DNA of 51,098 nt from Mizugakiibacter sediminis. GTDB taxonomy: Bacteria; Pseudomonadota; Gammaproteobacteria; Xanthomonadales; Rhodanobacteraceae. The position numbers and the translations under genes are program-made. Location of the stretch: NCBI RefSeq assembly GCF_000953855.2, contig NZ_DF970218.1, positions 1 to 51,098 of the forward strand. Reading direction: 5' to 3'. The notes under the pieces were generated by a model, which was not told the DNA's origin, did not search any database, and saw nothing but the letters and a program-made list of their open reading frames with translations. Shown here piece by piece: positions 9,612-21,356 of this stretch (positions are counted from its first letter, which is position 1; every line of letters starts with the position of its first letter).

Positions 9612-9629
9612 CGGCCGCGCGAGCGGCCG
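9612..9629 (+). other. hairpin between tRNA-Leu and nuoA
   Basis: A 7-bp stem, CGGCCGC (9612-9618) and GCGGCCG (9623-9629), closes a GCGA tetraloop in the 63 bases between the tRNA and nuoA. It lacks a U-rich tail, so it looks like an RNA-processing or mRNA-stabilising structure and not an intrinsic terminator. Confidence 0.5.
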
Positions 9630-9664
9630 CTGATGCGCCCCGCGGCGCGGAGGTTCGCTGAGCC

Positions 9665-10011
9665 GTGCTAGCCGAATACTGGCCTGTCCTGCTGTTTCTG
9701 CTCGTCGCCACCGGCATCGGCGTCGCGCTGCTGATCGCCGGCAGCCTGCTCGGGCCGAAACGCCCGGATGCCGAGAAGCTCTCGCCCTACGAGTGCGGCT
9801 TCGAGGCGTTCGAGGACGCGCGCATGAAGTTCGACGTGCGCTACTACCTGATCGCGATCCTGTTCATCATCTTCGATCTCGAGATCGCGTTCCTGTTCCC
9901 GTGGGCGGTCGTGTTCACCAAGATCGGCCTGATCGCGCTGATCGAGATGGCGCTGTTCCTCGCCCTGCTGGTGGTCGGCTTCGTCTACATCTGGAAGAAG
10001 GGAGCGCTCGA

Positions 10012-10021
<10 letters not shown>
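9665..10021 (+). CDS. nuoA: NADH-quinone oxidoreductase subunit A
   Basis: NuoA is a small membrane subunit at the junction of the peripheral and membrane arms of complex I. The 118 residues contain three transmembrane helices (about 5-27, 62-82 and 91-111) and the conserved loop [23 protein letters not shown], whose cysteine lies by the quinone channel. It starts with GTG, preceded by GGAGG at 9649-9653. It is the first gene of a complete 14-gene nuo operon and overlaps nuoB by 10 bases, indicating tight translational coupling. Confidence 0.97.
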
Positions 10022-10566
<545 letters not shown>

Positions 10567-10576
10567 GTGACCCGCC

Positions 10577-11326
10577 ATGAGTGAAGCCACGCCCGCCCCC
10601 GCGGCGCCGAGCATCCTGGCCGAGCGCCTCGCCGCGCGCTTCGGCGGCCGCATCGCCGGCATCGTCACCCGCCTCGGCGAGACCACCATCGAGGTCGCCG
10701 CCGACGACCTCGTCGGCATCGCCACCGCGCTGCGCGACGATCCCGATTTTCGTTTCGAGCAGCTCGTCGACCTCTGCGGCGTCGACTACCTCGGCTACGG
10801 CGAGGACGAGTGGCGCACTTCGCAGGAGACCACCGGCACCGGCTTCTCCCGCGGCGTCGAGGGGCAAGGTCCCGGGCGCTTCAAGTGGGACGAGCGGCCG
10901 CGCGACGTCGCCATCCCGCGCCGCTTCGCGGTGGTGGTGCACCTGCTGTCGATCAGCCACAACCGCCGTCTGCGCGTGCGCTGCTTCTGCCCGGACGACG
11001 CGCTGCCGGTGGTGCCCTCGCTGACCGGCGTCTGGCCCGGCGCCAACTGGTTCGAGCGCGAAGCGTTCGACCTGTTCGGCATCGTCTTCGAGGGGCACCC
11101 GGACCTGCGCCGCATCCTCACCGACTACGGTTTCGTCGGTCATCCGTTCCGCAAGGACTTCCCGCTGATCGGCAACGTCGAGGTGCGCTATGACCCCGAG
11201 CAGAAGCGCGTGGTCTACCAGCCGGTGTCGATCGAGCCGCGCGTCAACGTCGCCCGCGTGATCCGCGAGGACGCGCGCTGGGCGCAGGCGCGCGCCGAGG
11301 AAGCGGACCAGTGGCAGGAGAACTGA
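10577..11326 (+). CDS. nuoC: NADH-quinone oxidoreductase subunit C
   Basis: This is the 30-kDa-type subunit of the peripheral arm, 249 residues. The conserved core includes [61 protein letters not shown] in segments, and the C-terminal [21 protein letters not shown]. nuoC and nuoD are separate genes here, unlike the nuoCD fusion of E. coli. The segment of about 30 residues around [15 protein letters not shown] looks like an insertion compared with shorter homologues. nuoD starts 2 bases after the stop. Confidence 0.96.
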   Translation: MSEATPAPAAPSILAERLAARFGGRIAGIVTRLGETTIEVAADDLVGIATALRDDPDFRFEQLVDLCGVDYLGYGEDEWRTSQETTGTGFSRGVEGQGPGRFKWDERPRDVAIPRRFAVVVHLLSISHNRRLRVRCFCPDDALPVVPSLTGVWPGANWFEREAFDLFGIVFEGHPDLRRILTDYGFVGHPFRKDFPLIGNVEVRYDPEQKRVVYQPVSIEPRVNVARVIREDARWAQARAEEADQWQEN

Positions 11327-11328
11327 GC

Positions 11329-12588
11329 ATGGCCGGCGGGGAGATCCGCAACTACACGATGAACTTCGGCCCGCAGCATCCGGCCGCGCACGGCGTGCTG
11401 CGCCTGGTGCTGGAGCTGGACGGCGAGGTAGTGGTGCGCGCCGACCCGCACGTCGGCCTGCTGCATCGCGCCACCGAGAAGCTGGCGGAGTCCAAGCCGT
11501 ACAACCAGTCGATCGGCTACATGGACCGCCTCGACTACGTCTCGATGATGTGCAACGAACACGGCTACGTGCGCGCCATCGAGAAGCTGATGGGCATCGA
11601 GGCGCCGATCCGCGCGCAGTACATCCGCACGATGTTCGACGAGATCACGCGCATCCTGAACCACCTGATGTGGATCGGGTCGAACGCGCTCGACCTCGGC
11701 GCGATGGCGGTGTTCCTGTACGCGTTCCGCGAACGCGAGGAGCTGATGGACTGCTACGAGGCGGTCTCCGGCGCGCGCATGCACGCGACCTACTACCGTC
11801 CGGGCGGCGTCTACCGCGACCTGCCGGACCGCATGCCGCAGTACCGCGAGTCACCGTGGCACAAGGGCAAGGACCTGAAGCGCCTGAATGCCTGGCGCGA
11901 GGGCTCCATGCTCGACTTCCTCGACGCCTTCACCGACGACTTCCCGCGCCGCGTCGACGAGTACGAGGAGCTGCTCACCACCAATCGCATCTGGAAGCAG
12001 CGCACGGTCGGCATCGGCGTGGTCAGCCCGGAGCAGGCGCTGGCCTGGAGCATGTCCGGGCCGATGCTGCGCGGCTCCGGCATCGAGTGGGACCTGCGCA
12101 AGAAGCAGCCGTACGCGGCCTACGCCGACGTCGACTTCGACATCCCGGTCGGCGCCAACGGCGACTGCTACGACCGCTACCTGGTGCGCGTCGAGGAGAT
12201 GCGCCAGTCCAACCGCATCATCAAGCAGTGCGTCGCCTGGCTGCGGCAGAACCCGGGCCCGGTGATCGTCGACAACTTCAAGGTGGCGCCGCCGCCGCGC
12301 GCCGAGATGAAGCGCGACATGGAAGCGCTGATCCACCACTTCAAGCTGTTCACCGAAGGCTACTGCGTCCCGGCGGGCGAGGCCTACGCCGCCGTCGAGG
12401 CGCCGAAGGGCGAGTTCGGCGTGTACCTGGTCTCGGACGGCGCCAACAAGCCGTTCCGCCTGAAGGTGCGCGCGCCGGGCTTCCCGCACCTGTCTTCGAT
12501 CGACGAGATCGTGAAGGGGCACATGCTGCCCGACGTCGTGGCGATGATCGGCACCTACGACATCGTGTTCGGAGAGATAGACCGATGA
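11329..12588 (+). CDS. nuoD: NADH-quinone oxidoreductase subunit D
   Basis: This is the 49-kDa subunit, which forms the quinone-binding pocket with NuoB. The 419 residues begin with [29 protein letters not shown], the family signature, whose histidine faces the quinone head group. [25 protein letters not shown] and the C-terminal ending [14 protein letters not shown] are also typical. A GTG 18 bases upstream would add six residues, but the ATG at 11329 has AGGAG in the right place and gives the usual N-terminus. The stop codon overlaps the nuoE start as ATGA. Confidence 0.97.
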   Translation: MAGGEIRNYTMNFGPQHPAAHGVLRLVLELDGEVVVRADPHVGLLHRATEKLAESKPYNQSIGYMDRLDYVSMMCNEHGYVRAIEKLMGIEAPIRAQYIRTMFDEITRILNHLMWIGSNALDLGAMAVFLYAFREREELMDCYEAVSGARMHATYYRPGGVYRDLPDRMPQYRESPWHKGKDLKRLNAWREGSMLDFLDAFTDDFPRRVDEYEELLTTNRIWKQRTVGIGVVSPEQALAWSMSGPMLRGSGIEWDLRKKQPYAAYADVDFDIPVGANGDCYDRYLVRVEEMRQSNRIIKQCVAWLRQNPGPVIVDNFKVAPPPRAEMKRDMEALIHHFKLFTEGYCVPAGEAYAAVEAPKGEFGVYLVSDGANKPFRLKVRAPGFPHLSSIDEIVKGHMLPDVVAMIGTYDIVFGEIDR

Positions 12589-13112
12589 AGGCCACCGGCA
12601 ATTTCGACAAGGTCAAGGACGTCGACCCGCAGGCCGTCCTCACCGAGCAGACGCGCCGGCACATCGAGCACTGGCTGGCGAAGTTCCCGCCGGACCGGCG
12701 CCGCTCGGCGGTGATCCAGGGCCTGATGGCCGCGCAGGAGCAGAACGGCGGCTCGCTGACCGACGAGCTGATCGCCGCGGTGGCGAAGTACATCGGCATC
12801 CCGCCGCTGTGGGCCTACGAGGTGGCGACGTTCTATTCGATGTTCGAGCTGGCGCCGGTCGGCCGCCACAACGTGGCGATCTGCACCAACATCTCGTGCT
12901 GGCTGAACGGCGCCGACGGGATCGTCCGCCATTGCGAGAAGAAGCTCGGCATCAAGCTCGGCGAGTCGACGCCGGACGGCCGCATCTACCTCAAGAAGGA
13001 AGAGGAATGCCTGGCCGCCTGCTGCGGCGCGCCGATGATGGTGGTGGACGGGCATTACCACGAGAAGCTGACCCCCGAGCAGGTGGACCGGATTCTCGAC
13101 GAACTGGAATAG
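12585..13112 (+). CDS. nuoE: NADH-quinone oxidoreductase subunit E
   Basis: This 24-kDa-type, thioredoxin-fold subunit holds the [2Fe-2S] cluster N1a in the NADH dehydrogenase module. The 175 residues show the four cluster cysteines C100 and C105 (ICTNISCW) and C142 and C146 ([11 protein letters not shown]). The N-terminal helical part contains [17 protein letters not shown] and [10 protein letters not shown]. Start and stop overlap nuoD by 4 bases. The 92-base gap to nuoF is the largest inside the operon. Confidence 0.97.
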   Translation: MKATGNFDKVKDVDPQAVLTEQTRRHIEHWLAKFPPDRRRSAVIQGLMAAQEQNGGSLTDELIAAVAKYIGIPPLWAYEVATFYSMFELAPVGRHNVAICTNISCWLNGADGIVRHCEKKLGIKLGESTPDGRIYLKKEEECLAACCGAPMMVVDGHYHEKLTPEQVDRILDELE

Positions 13113-13120
13113 GTGCCTGC

Positions 13121-13138
13121 CGCGGCGAACGCGCCGCG
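13121..13138 (+). other. hairpin in the nuoE-nuoF gap
   Basis: CGCGGCG (13121-13127) pairs with CGCCGCG (13132-13138) around AACG. No poly-U follows. The rest of the 92-base gap shows no gene. It may be a leader or processing structure; its function is unknown. Confidence 0.35.
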
Positions 13139-13204
13139 CCGGTTCTGCTCCGTTGAACGATGCGGTCGCGGCCGAGGCCGCTCCGGCAGAGAGTGACTAC
13201 GCAT

Positions 13205-14514
<1,310 letters not shown>

Positions 14515-14518
<4 letters not shown>

Positions 14519-16851
14519 GCGCGCAGCCGACCCAGAACGCCGCGCCGGATCTGGTCAACATCGAGGTCGACGGCAAGCCGATCCAGGTACCGAAGGGCTC
14601 GATGATCATCGAGGCCACCGACAAGGCCGGCATCCCGATTCCGCGCTTCTGCTACCACCGCAAGCTGCCGATCGCGGCGAGCTGCCGGCAGTGCCTGGTC
14701 GAGGTGGAGAAAATGCCCAAGCCGACGCCGGCCTGCGCCACGCCGGTGATGGAGGGCATGAAGGTCTTCACGCGCTCGGAAAAGGCGCTGAAGGCGCAGC
14801 GCAACGTGATGGAGTTCCTGCTGATCAACCATCCGCTCGACTGCCCGATCTGCGACCAGGGCGGCGAGTGCGAACTGCAGGACCTGGCGATGGGCTACGG
14901 CCGCTCGGTCAGCCGCTTCACCGAGCGCAAGCGCGTGGTCGCCGACGAAGACATCGGCCCGCTGGTGGCGACCGAGATGACGCGCTGCATCCACTGCACG
15001 CGCTGCGTCCGCTTCGTCGGCGAGATCGCCGGCACCCACGAGCTGGGCAGCATGGACCGCGGCGACCGCCACGTGATCGGCACCTACATCGGCAAGAGCA
15101 TCGACAGCGAGCTGAGCGGCAACATCATCGACGTCTGCCCGGTCGGCGCGCTGACCGACAAGGTGTTCCGCTTCAAGGCGCGCGCCTGGGAAATGGTCGC
15201 GCGGCCGTCCGGCGCCTACCACGACGCGCTCGGCTCCAACCTGTGGCTGCACACGCGCCGCGGCGAGGTGCTGCGCGTGGTGCCGCGCGACAACGAGGCG
15301 GTCAACGAGTGCTGGCTGTCCGACCGCGACCGCTACAGCCACCAGGGCCTCGGCGCGGCGGACCGCGCGACGAAGCCGATGGTCCGCCGCGACGGCCGCT
15401 GGCTCGAGACCGACTGGGAAGACGCGCTGGGCACGGTCGCCGCGCGGCTCGGCGCGTTCACCGGCGCCGACATCGGCGCCCTGGTGCAGCCGTCCACCTC
15501 CAGCGAGGAAGGCGCGCTGATCGCCCGCCTGATGCGCGCGCTGGGCAGCGTCCACTTCGACCATCGCCTGCGCACGCTGGACTTCGCCGGCGCCGCCGGC
15601 GGTGTCGCGTTCGAGCTGCCGGTCGCGCAGATGGAGCGCGTCGGCGCGGCGCTGCTGGTCGGCTCCGACCTGCGCCACGAGGTGCCGCTGCTGAACCACC
15701 GCCTGCGCCAGGCGTGGAAGCGCGGCGCCAAGGTCTACGCGGTCAATCCCGCGCGCTTCGATTTCAATTACGAACTCGCCGGCCAGTTCATCGCGCCGCC
15801 GCAGAAGCTGGTCGACGAGCTGCTGGTGCTGGCCAAGGCCGCGGCCGAACTGGGCGCGGCGCCGGCCGACCGCGCGCTCGCCGACGCGCTCGCCGCGGTG
15901 CAGGCCAGCGACGCCGCGCGCGCCGCGGTGAAGGCGCTGAAGGACGCCTCCAGCGCGCTGGTGCTGCTGGGCGACGCCGGCGCGCGCCATCCCGAGGCAT
16001 CCTGGCTGCGCGCCATCGCGCGCTACATCGCCACCGCCACCGGCAGCGCGCTGAACGTGCTGCCCGACGGCGCCAACGGCGTCGGCCTGGCCCGCGTCGG
16101 CGTGCTGCCGGGGCAGGGCGGGCTGGACGCGCAGGCGATGCTGGCGCAGCCGCGCCGCGCCTACCTGCTGTACGGCGCCGAGCCGCCGCACGACTTCGCC
16201 GACGGCGCCGCCGCCGGTCTGGCGCTGCAGCAGGCCGAGTTCGTGGTCGCGTTCTCCGCCTACGCGGACGAGGCGCTGAAGCGCATCGCCCACGTGATCC
16301 TGCCGATCGGCCTGACGCCGGAGATCGACGCCACGCTGGTCAACGTCGACGGCACCGCGCAGGCCTTCGCCGCCGGCGCCCGCCTGCCGGGCGACGCGCG
16401 CCCGGGTTGGAAGGTGCTGCGCGCGCTGGGCGGCCTGTTGAAGGCGCCGGGCTTCGAGTTCGTCACGCTGGCCGAGCTGCGCGCGGAGATCGCGCCGGCG
16501 CTGGCGCGGGCGCCGCAGGCGATCGCGCCCCCGCTGGCCGCGCGTCGCGCCGGCGCGGCGCTGGCGCGGCTGGCGACCGTGCCGATCTACCGCGCCGACG
16601 CCGTGCTGCGCCGTTGCGCCGCGCTGAACGCGCATCCGCTGGCGCGGTCGGTCGCGGTGCGGCTGAACGCCGCCGATGCGGCGGCGCGCGGTCTCGCCGA
16701 CGGCGACCGCGCGCGGCTCGCCGACGGCAGCACGCTGCCGGTGGCGATCGACGCGTCGGTGCCGGCGGGCGCCGCCTGGATCGAGGCCGCGCACGCCGAA
16801 ACCGCCGCGCTGCCGCCCTACGGCGCGGCCATCGAACTGACCAAGGCATAA
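14515..16851 (+). CDS. nuoG: NADH-quinone oxidoreductase subunit G
   Basis: NuoG is the large peripheral-arm subunit, 778 residues. The N-terminal ferredoxin-like domain has [2Fe-2S] N1b ligands C46, C57, C60 and C74. The next region has the N5 ligands H106, C110, C113 and C119 ([14 protein letters not shown]), followed by the N4 ligands C158, C161, C164 and C208 (CIHCTRC ... DVCPVGAL). The rest is a molybdopterin-oxidoreductase-like domain without molybdenum chemistry. The extra CxxCxxxC motif that binds cluster N7 in E. coli is absent: the corresponding stretch reads [13 protein letters not shown]. Its start overlaps nuoF by 4 bases. Confidence 0.96.
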
Positions 16852-16855
16852 CGAC

Positions 16856-17875
16856 ATGCACGCCGATCTGCTGCTTGCCGCGTGGACCCTGGCCAAGATC
16901 CTGGCCATCTCGGTGCCGCTGATCATCGCCGTGGCGATGTACTCCTACTGGGAGCGCAAGGTCATCGGCTGGATGCACGTGCGCATGGGACCGAACAAGA
17001 TCGGTCCGTGGGGCCTGCTGCAGGCCTTCGCCGACGTCTTCAAGCTGCTGTTCAAGGAAATCGTCGTCCCGGCCAACGCCGACAAGCCGCTGTTCTACCT
17101 GGCGCCCGTGCTGGCGGTGGCGCCGGCGTTCGCCGCCTGGGCGGTGATCCCGTTCGACCAGGGCGTGGTGCTGGCCAACCTCAACGTCGGCCTGCTGTAC
17201 CTGCTGGCGATGACCTCGATGGGCGTGTACGGCATCATCCTCGCCGGCTGGGCCTCCAACTCGCGCTACGCACTGCTCGGCGCGATGCGCTCGGCCGCGC
17301 AGGTGGTGTCCTACGAGATCGCGATGGGCATGGCGCTGGTGTGCGTACTGGTGCTCGCCGGCAGCCTCAACCTCACCGACATCGTCAACGCGCAGGCCGG
17401 CGGCAAGGGCCTGCTGGACTGGTTCTGGCTGCCGCTGCTGCCGGTGTTCGTCATCTACTTCGTGGCGGGCGTCGCCGAGACCAACCGCGCGCCGTTCGAC
17501 GTCGCCGAGGGCGAGTCGGAAATCGTCGCCGGCTTCCACGTCGAGTACTCGGGCTCCGCGTTCGCGGTGTTCTTCCTCGCCGAGTACGCGAACATGATCC
17601 TGATCAGCTTCCTCGCCTCGGTGATGTTCCTGGGCGGCTGGCTGTCGCCGTTCCCGGCCTCGTGGGGCCTGATCGGCCAAGGCAGCTGGATCTGGCTGTT
17701 CGCCAAGGCCTTCGCATTCGCCTTCATGTACCTGTGGTTCCGCGCCACCTTCCCGCGCTACCGCTACGACCAGATCATGCGCCTGGGCTGGAAGGTGTTC
17801 ATTCCGATCACGATCGTGTGGGTGCTGGTGGCCGGGTGCATGAAGTACTTCGGCTGGATCACCGCGGGCGCCTGA
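16856..17875 (+). CDS. nuoH: NADH-quinone oxidoreductase subunit H
   Basis: This 339-residue membrane subunit, with about eight transmembrane helices, forms the heel of complex I and part of the quinone chamber. Signatures include [23 protein letters not shown] near the N-terminus and the acidic, conserved [20 protein letters not shown] loop that lines the quinone path. It is four bases downstream of nuoG and followed by nuoI after 9 bases. Confidence 0.97.
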   Translation: MHADLLLAAWTLAKILAISVPLIIAVAMYSYWERKVIGWMHVRMGPNKIGPWGLLQAFADVFKLLFKEIVVPANADKPLFYLAPVLAVAPAFAAWAVIPFDQGVVLANLNVGLLYLLAMTSMGVYGIILAGWASNSRYALLGAMRSAAQVVSYEIAMGMALVCVLVLAGSLNLTDIVNAQAGGKGLLDWFWLPLLPVFVIYFVAGVAETNRAPFDVAEGESEIVAGFHVEYSGSAFAVFFLAEYANMILISFLASVMFLGGWLSPFPASWGLIGQGSWIWLFAKAFAFAFMYLWFRATFPRYRYDQIMRLGWKVFIPITIVWVLVAGCMKYFGWITAGA

Positions 17876-17884
17876 GGCAAGACC

Positions 17885-18373
17885 ATGACGAGCGTCGTCA
17901 ACTATTTCCGCAGCCTGCTGCTCGGCGAACTGCTGCAGGGCATGGGCCTGACCATGCGCTACATGTTCAGGCCGAAGTACACGATGCGCTACCCGATGGA
18001 GCACATCCCGAAGTCGAACCGCTTCCGCGGCCTGCACGCGCTGCGCCGTTACCCCAACGGCGAGGAGCGCTGCATCGCCTGCAAGCTGTGCGAGGCGGTG
18101 TGCCCTGCGCTGGCGATCACCATCGATTCGGCGCCGCGCGAGGACGGTTCGCGCCGCACCACGCGCTACGACATCGACCTGTTCAAGTGCATCTACTGCG
18201 GCTTCTGCGAGGAGAGCTGCCCGGTCGACTCGATCGTGGAGACGCACGTGCACGAGTACCACTTCGAGCATCGCGGCGAGAACGTCGTCACCAAGCCGCA
18301 GCTGCTGGCGATCGGCGACCGCTTCGAGGCCGAGATCGCCGCCGCCCGCGCGCAGGACGCGCCGTACCGCTGA
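17885..18373 (+). CDS. nuoI: NADH-quinone oxidoreductase subunit I
   Basis: NuoI is the ferredoxin-like subunit with two [4Fe-4S] clusters (N6a and N6b) that relay electrons to N2. The 162 residues have ligand sets C63, C66, C69, C73 ([12 protein letters not shown]) and C102, C105, C108, C112 ([12 protein letters not shown]), each completed by the CP proline typical of these domains. The N-terminal amphipathic helix sits on the membrane. It lies between nuoH and nuoJ with short gaps. Confidence 0.97.
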   Translation: MTSVVNYFRSLLLGELLQGMGLTMRYMFRPKYTMRYPMEHIPKSNRFRGLHALRRYPNGEERCIACKLCEAVCPALAITIDSAPREDGSRRTTRYDIDLFKCIYCGFCEESCPVDSIVETHVHEYHFEHRGENVVTKPQLLAIGDRFEAEIAAARAQDAPYR

Positions 18374-18392
18374 GAGCGCAGGGGACCCGCCG

Positions 18393-19001
18393 ATGACCTT
18401 CCAACTGCTCTGCTTCTACGCCTTCGCGGCGGTGACCACGCTGGCCGCGCTCGGCGTGATCACGCTGCGCAACTCCGTGCACGCGGTGCTGTGCCTGGTG
18501 CTGACCTTCTTCAGCACCGCGGCGATCTGGCTGCTGGCCGAGGCCGAATTCCTGGCCGTCGCGCTGGTGGTGGTGTACGTGGGCGCGGTGATGGTGCTGT
18601 TCCTGTTCGTGGTGATGATGCTCGACATCAAGCAGGAGCCGCTGCGCGAGGGCTTCATCCGCTATCTGCCGGTCGGCATCGCCGTCGCCGCGGTGATGTT
18701 GGCGGAAATGCTGGCGCTGATCGGCGTGCGCGCGATGGCGCAGGTGCCGGCGCCGGCCAACCCGGCCGGCGACTCCAACATCGCCTGGCTGGGCGAGACG
18801 CTGTTCACCCGCTTCCTGTTGCCGTTCGAGATCGCCGCGCTGATCCTCACCGTCGGCATCATCGCCGCGGTGGCGCTGACCCTGCGCCGTCGCGAAGGCG
18901 TGCGCCACCAGGATCCGGCGCGCCAGGTGGCGGTGGATCCGCGCACGCGCGTGCGCGTCGTCAAGATGGCCGCCGAGCGCGGCCAGGAGCCCGCGGCATG
19001 A
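18393..19001 (+). CDS. nuoJ: NADH-quinone oxidoreductase subunit J
   Basis: This 202-residue membrane subunit has five predicted helices. Conserved segments are [22 protein letters not shown] and [25 protein letters not shown], the latter containing the pi-bulge helix that couples quinone chemistry to proton movement. The hydrophilic C-terminal tail ([14 protein letters not shown]) is cytoplasmic. A Shine-Dalgarno-like AGGGGA precedes the ATG. The stop overlaps nuoK by 4 bases. Confidence 0.96.
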   Translation: MTFQLLCFYAFAAVTTLAALGVITLRNSVHAVLCLVLTFFSTAAIWLLAEAEFLAVALVVVYVGAVMVLFLFVVMMLDIKQEPLREGFIRYLPVGIAVAAVMLAEMLALIGVRAMAQVPAPANPAGDSNIAWLGETLFTRFLLPFEIAALILTVGIIAAVALTLRRREGVRHQDPARQVAVDPRTRVRVVKMAAERGQEPAA

Positions 19002-19303
19002 TCACGCTCTCGCACTACATCGTGCTCGGCACGATCCTGTTCTGCCTGTCGGTGGCGGGCGTCTTCATCAACCGCAAGAACGTGATCGTGCTGCTGATGG
19101 CGATCGAGCTGATGCTGCTCGCCGTCAACGTCAATTTCGTCGCCTTCTCGCGCTTCCTCGGCGATGCCTCGGGGCAGGTGTTCGTGTTCTTCATCCTCAC
19201 CGTGGCGGCCGCCGAATCCGCCATCGGCCTGGCGATCCTGACCCTGCTGTTCCGCAACCGCAGCACGATCAACGTCGCCGAAATCGATTCGATGAAAGGC
19301 TGA
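18998..19303 (+). CDS. nuoK: NADH-quinone oxidoreductase subunit K
   Basis: This 101-residue MrpC-like subunit has three transmembrane helices. The conserved glutamates lie in [13 protein letters not shown] (helix 2) and in the third helix region [17 protein letters not shown], and are part of the E-channel proton path. Start overlaps nuoJ as ATGA, and nuoL begins 13 bases downstream. Confidence 0.97.
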   Translation: MITLSHYIVLGTILFCLSVAGVFINRKNVIVLLMAIELMLLAVNVNFVAFSRFLGDASGQVFVFFILTVAAAESAIGLAILTLLFRNRSTINVAEIDSMKG

Positions 19304-19316
19304 GGAGCGCCCGCCG

Positions 19317-21332
19317 ATGACGCTTTCCCAAGGAATCCTGCTGACCATCGTGCTGGCGCCGCTGGCCGGCTCGCTGCTGGCCGGCCTGTTCGGGCGCCAG
19401 ATCGGCCGCGCGGGCGCGCACACCGTCACCATCCTCGGCGTGGCGCTGTCCTGCGCGCTGTCGTGCTACGTGCTTTACCAGCTGGTGTGGGGCGGGGCGC
19501 CGACCTACGACCAGAACGTCTACACCTGGTTCGAGGTCGGGCAGCTCAGCGCCCACGTCGGCTTTCTGGTCGACCGCCTGACCGCGATGATGATGGTGGT
19601 GGTCACCTTCGTCTCGCTGATGGTGCACGTCTACACCATCGGCTACATGGCCGACGACGACGGCTACCAGCGCTTCTTCAGCTACATCGCCCTGTTCACC
19701 TTCTCGATGCTCATGCTGGTCATGAGCAACAACTTCCTGCAGCTGTTCTTCGGCTGGGAGGCGGTCGGCCTGGTGTCCTACCTGCTGATCGGCTTCTGGT
19801 ACAAGCGGCCGAGCGCGATCTACGCCAACCTGAAGGCGTTCCTGGTCAACCGCGTCGGCGACTTCGGCTTCATCCTCGGCATCGCCGCGGTGCTGTACTG
19901 GCTGGGTTCGCTGGACTACGCGCAGGCGTTCCAGCAGGCCGGCCGCCTCGAAGACCTGACGCTGACCCTGGTTCCCGGCCATCCGTGGCACGCGGCGACG
20001 GTGATCGGCGTGCTGCTGTTCATCGGCGCGATGGGCAAGTCGGCGCAGGTGCCGCTGCACGTGTGGCTGCCCGATTCGATGGAAGGCCCGACGCCGATCT
20101 CCGCGCTGATCCACGCGGCGACCATGGTCACCGCCGGCATCTTCATGGTCGCGCGCATGTCGCCGCTGTACGAGCTGTCGGAGACGGCGCTCAGCTTCGT
20201 GCTGGTGATCGGCGCCACCACCGCGCTGTTCACCGGCCTGATCGGCATCGTGCAGAACGACATCAAGCGCGTGGTCGCCTACTCGACGCTGTCGCAGCTC
20301 GGCTACATGACCGTGGCGCTGGGCGTGTCGGCGTATTCCGGCGCGGTGTACCACCTGATGACGCACGCCTTCTTCAAGGCGCTGCTGTTCCTCGGCGCCG
20401 GCTCGGTGATCATCGCCATGCACCACGAGCAGGACATGCGCTACATGGGCGGCCTGCGCAAGTACATGCCGGTCACCTACATCACCATGTGGATCGGCTC
20501 GCTGGCGCTGGCCGGCATGCCGGGCTTCGCCGGCTTCTTCTCCAAGGACGCGATCATCGAGGCGGTGGGCGCGTCGCAGCGCGCCGGTTCCGGCTACGCC
20601 TACTTCTGCGTGATGGCCGGCGTGTTCGTCACCGCGCTGTACAGCTTCCGCCTGCTGTACCTGACCTTCCACGGCAAGGAGCGCTTCACCGTCAAGGCCG
20701 GCCACGGCGCGCACCACGACGACCATCACCACGAACCGGGCGTGCTGGCGCATCCGCCGCACGAGTCGCCGTGGGTGGTGACGTTGCCGCTGGTGATGCT
20801 GGCGATCCCCTCGCTGCTGATCGGCTGGCCGACGATCGGGCCGATGCTGTTCGGCGACTACTTCGGACGCTCGATCGTGGTTGGCGAGGCCCACGACGTG
20901 CTCGGCGAGCTGGGCGCCGAGTTCCACGGCCCGTTGGCGATGGTGCTGCACGGCTTCACGCAGTGGCCGTTCTGGATCGCCTTCGCCGGTTTCGCCGTGG
21001 CGACCTACGTCTACCTGATCGATCCGGCCGCCGCCGACCGCGTCAGGCGCGCGCTGAAGCCGGTCCACGAACTGCTGTCGCACAAGTACTGGATCGACGA
21101 GCTGTACTACGCCGTGTTCGCCAAGGGCGGCGTCCGGCTGGGCCGGGCGTTCTGGCGCGGCGGCGACGCGGCGGTGATCGACGGCGCGATCGACGGCAGC
21201 GCGGCGCTGGTCGCGCGCGCGGCGGCGACGCTGCGCGGCCTGCAGTCCGGATTCCTGTACCACTACGCCTTCGCGATGATCTTCGGCCTGGTCCTGCTGC
21301 TGGCCGGGTTCTGGCTGTTCGGCCACGTCTGA
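19317..21332 (+). CDS. nuoL: NADH-quinone oxidoreductase subunit L
   Basis: This is the distal antiporter-like proton-pumping subunit, 671 residues. The core helices contain FFGWEAVGLVSYLLIGFWY, MGKSAQVPLHVWLPDSMEGPTPISALIHAATMVTAG (in pieces) and YSTLSQLGYM, with the key glutamate and lysine residues of the half-channels. The extended C-terminal part (from about residue 500) supplies the lateral helix HL and a final membrane anchor near the end (FAMIFGLVLLLAGFWLFG). A His-rich loop (HGAHHDDHHHEPG, about residues 462-474) faces the aqueous side and is unusual in density of histidines. Confidence 0.97.
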   Translation: MTLSQGILLTIVLAPLAGSLLAGLFGRQIGRAGAHTVTILGVALSCALSCYVLYQLVWGGAPTYDQNVYTWFEVGQLSAHVGFLVDRLTAMMMVVVTFVSLMVHVYTIGYMADDDGYQRFFSYIALFTFSMLMLVMSNNFLQLFFGWEAVGLVSYLLIGFWYKRPSAIYANLKAFLVNRVGDFGFILGIAAVLYWLGSLDYAQAFQQAGRLEDLTLTLVPGHPWHAATVIGVLLFIGAMGKSAQVPLHVWLPDSMEGPTPISALIHAATMVTAGIFMVARMSPLYELSETALSFVLVIGATTALFTGLIGIVQNDIKRVVAYSTLSQLGYMTVALGVSAYSGAVYHLMTHAFFKALLFLGAGSVIIAMHHEQDMRYMGGLRKYMPVTYITMWIGSLALAGMPGFAGFFSKDAIIEAVGASQRAGSGYAYFCVMAGVFVTALYSFRLLYLTFHGKERFTVKAGHGAHHDDHHHEPGVLAHPPHESPWVVTLPLVMLAIPSLLIGWPTIGPMLFGDYFGRSIVVGEAHDVLGELGAEFHGPLAMVLHGFTQWPFWIAFAGFAVATYVYLIDPAAADRVRRALKPVHELLSHKYWIDELYYAVFAKGGVRLGRAFWRGGDAAVIDGAIDGSAALVARAAATLRGLQSGFLYHYAFAMIFGLVLLLAGFWLFGHV

Positions 21333-21356
21333 GTCCCAGGGAAGCGAGCCCCCACG

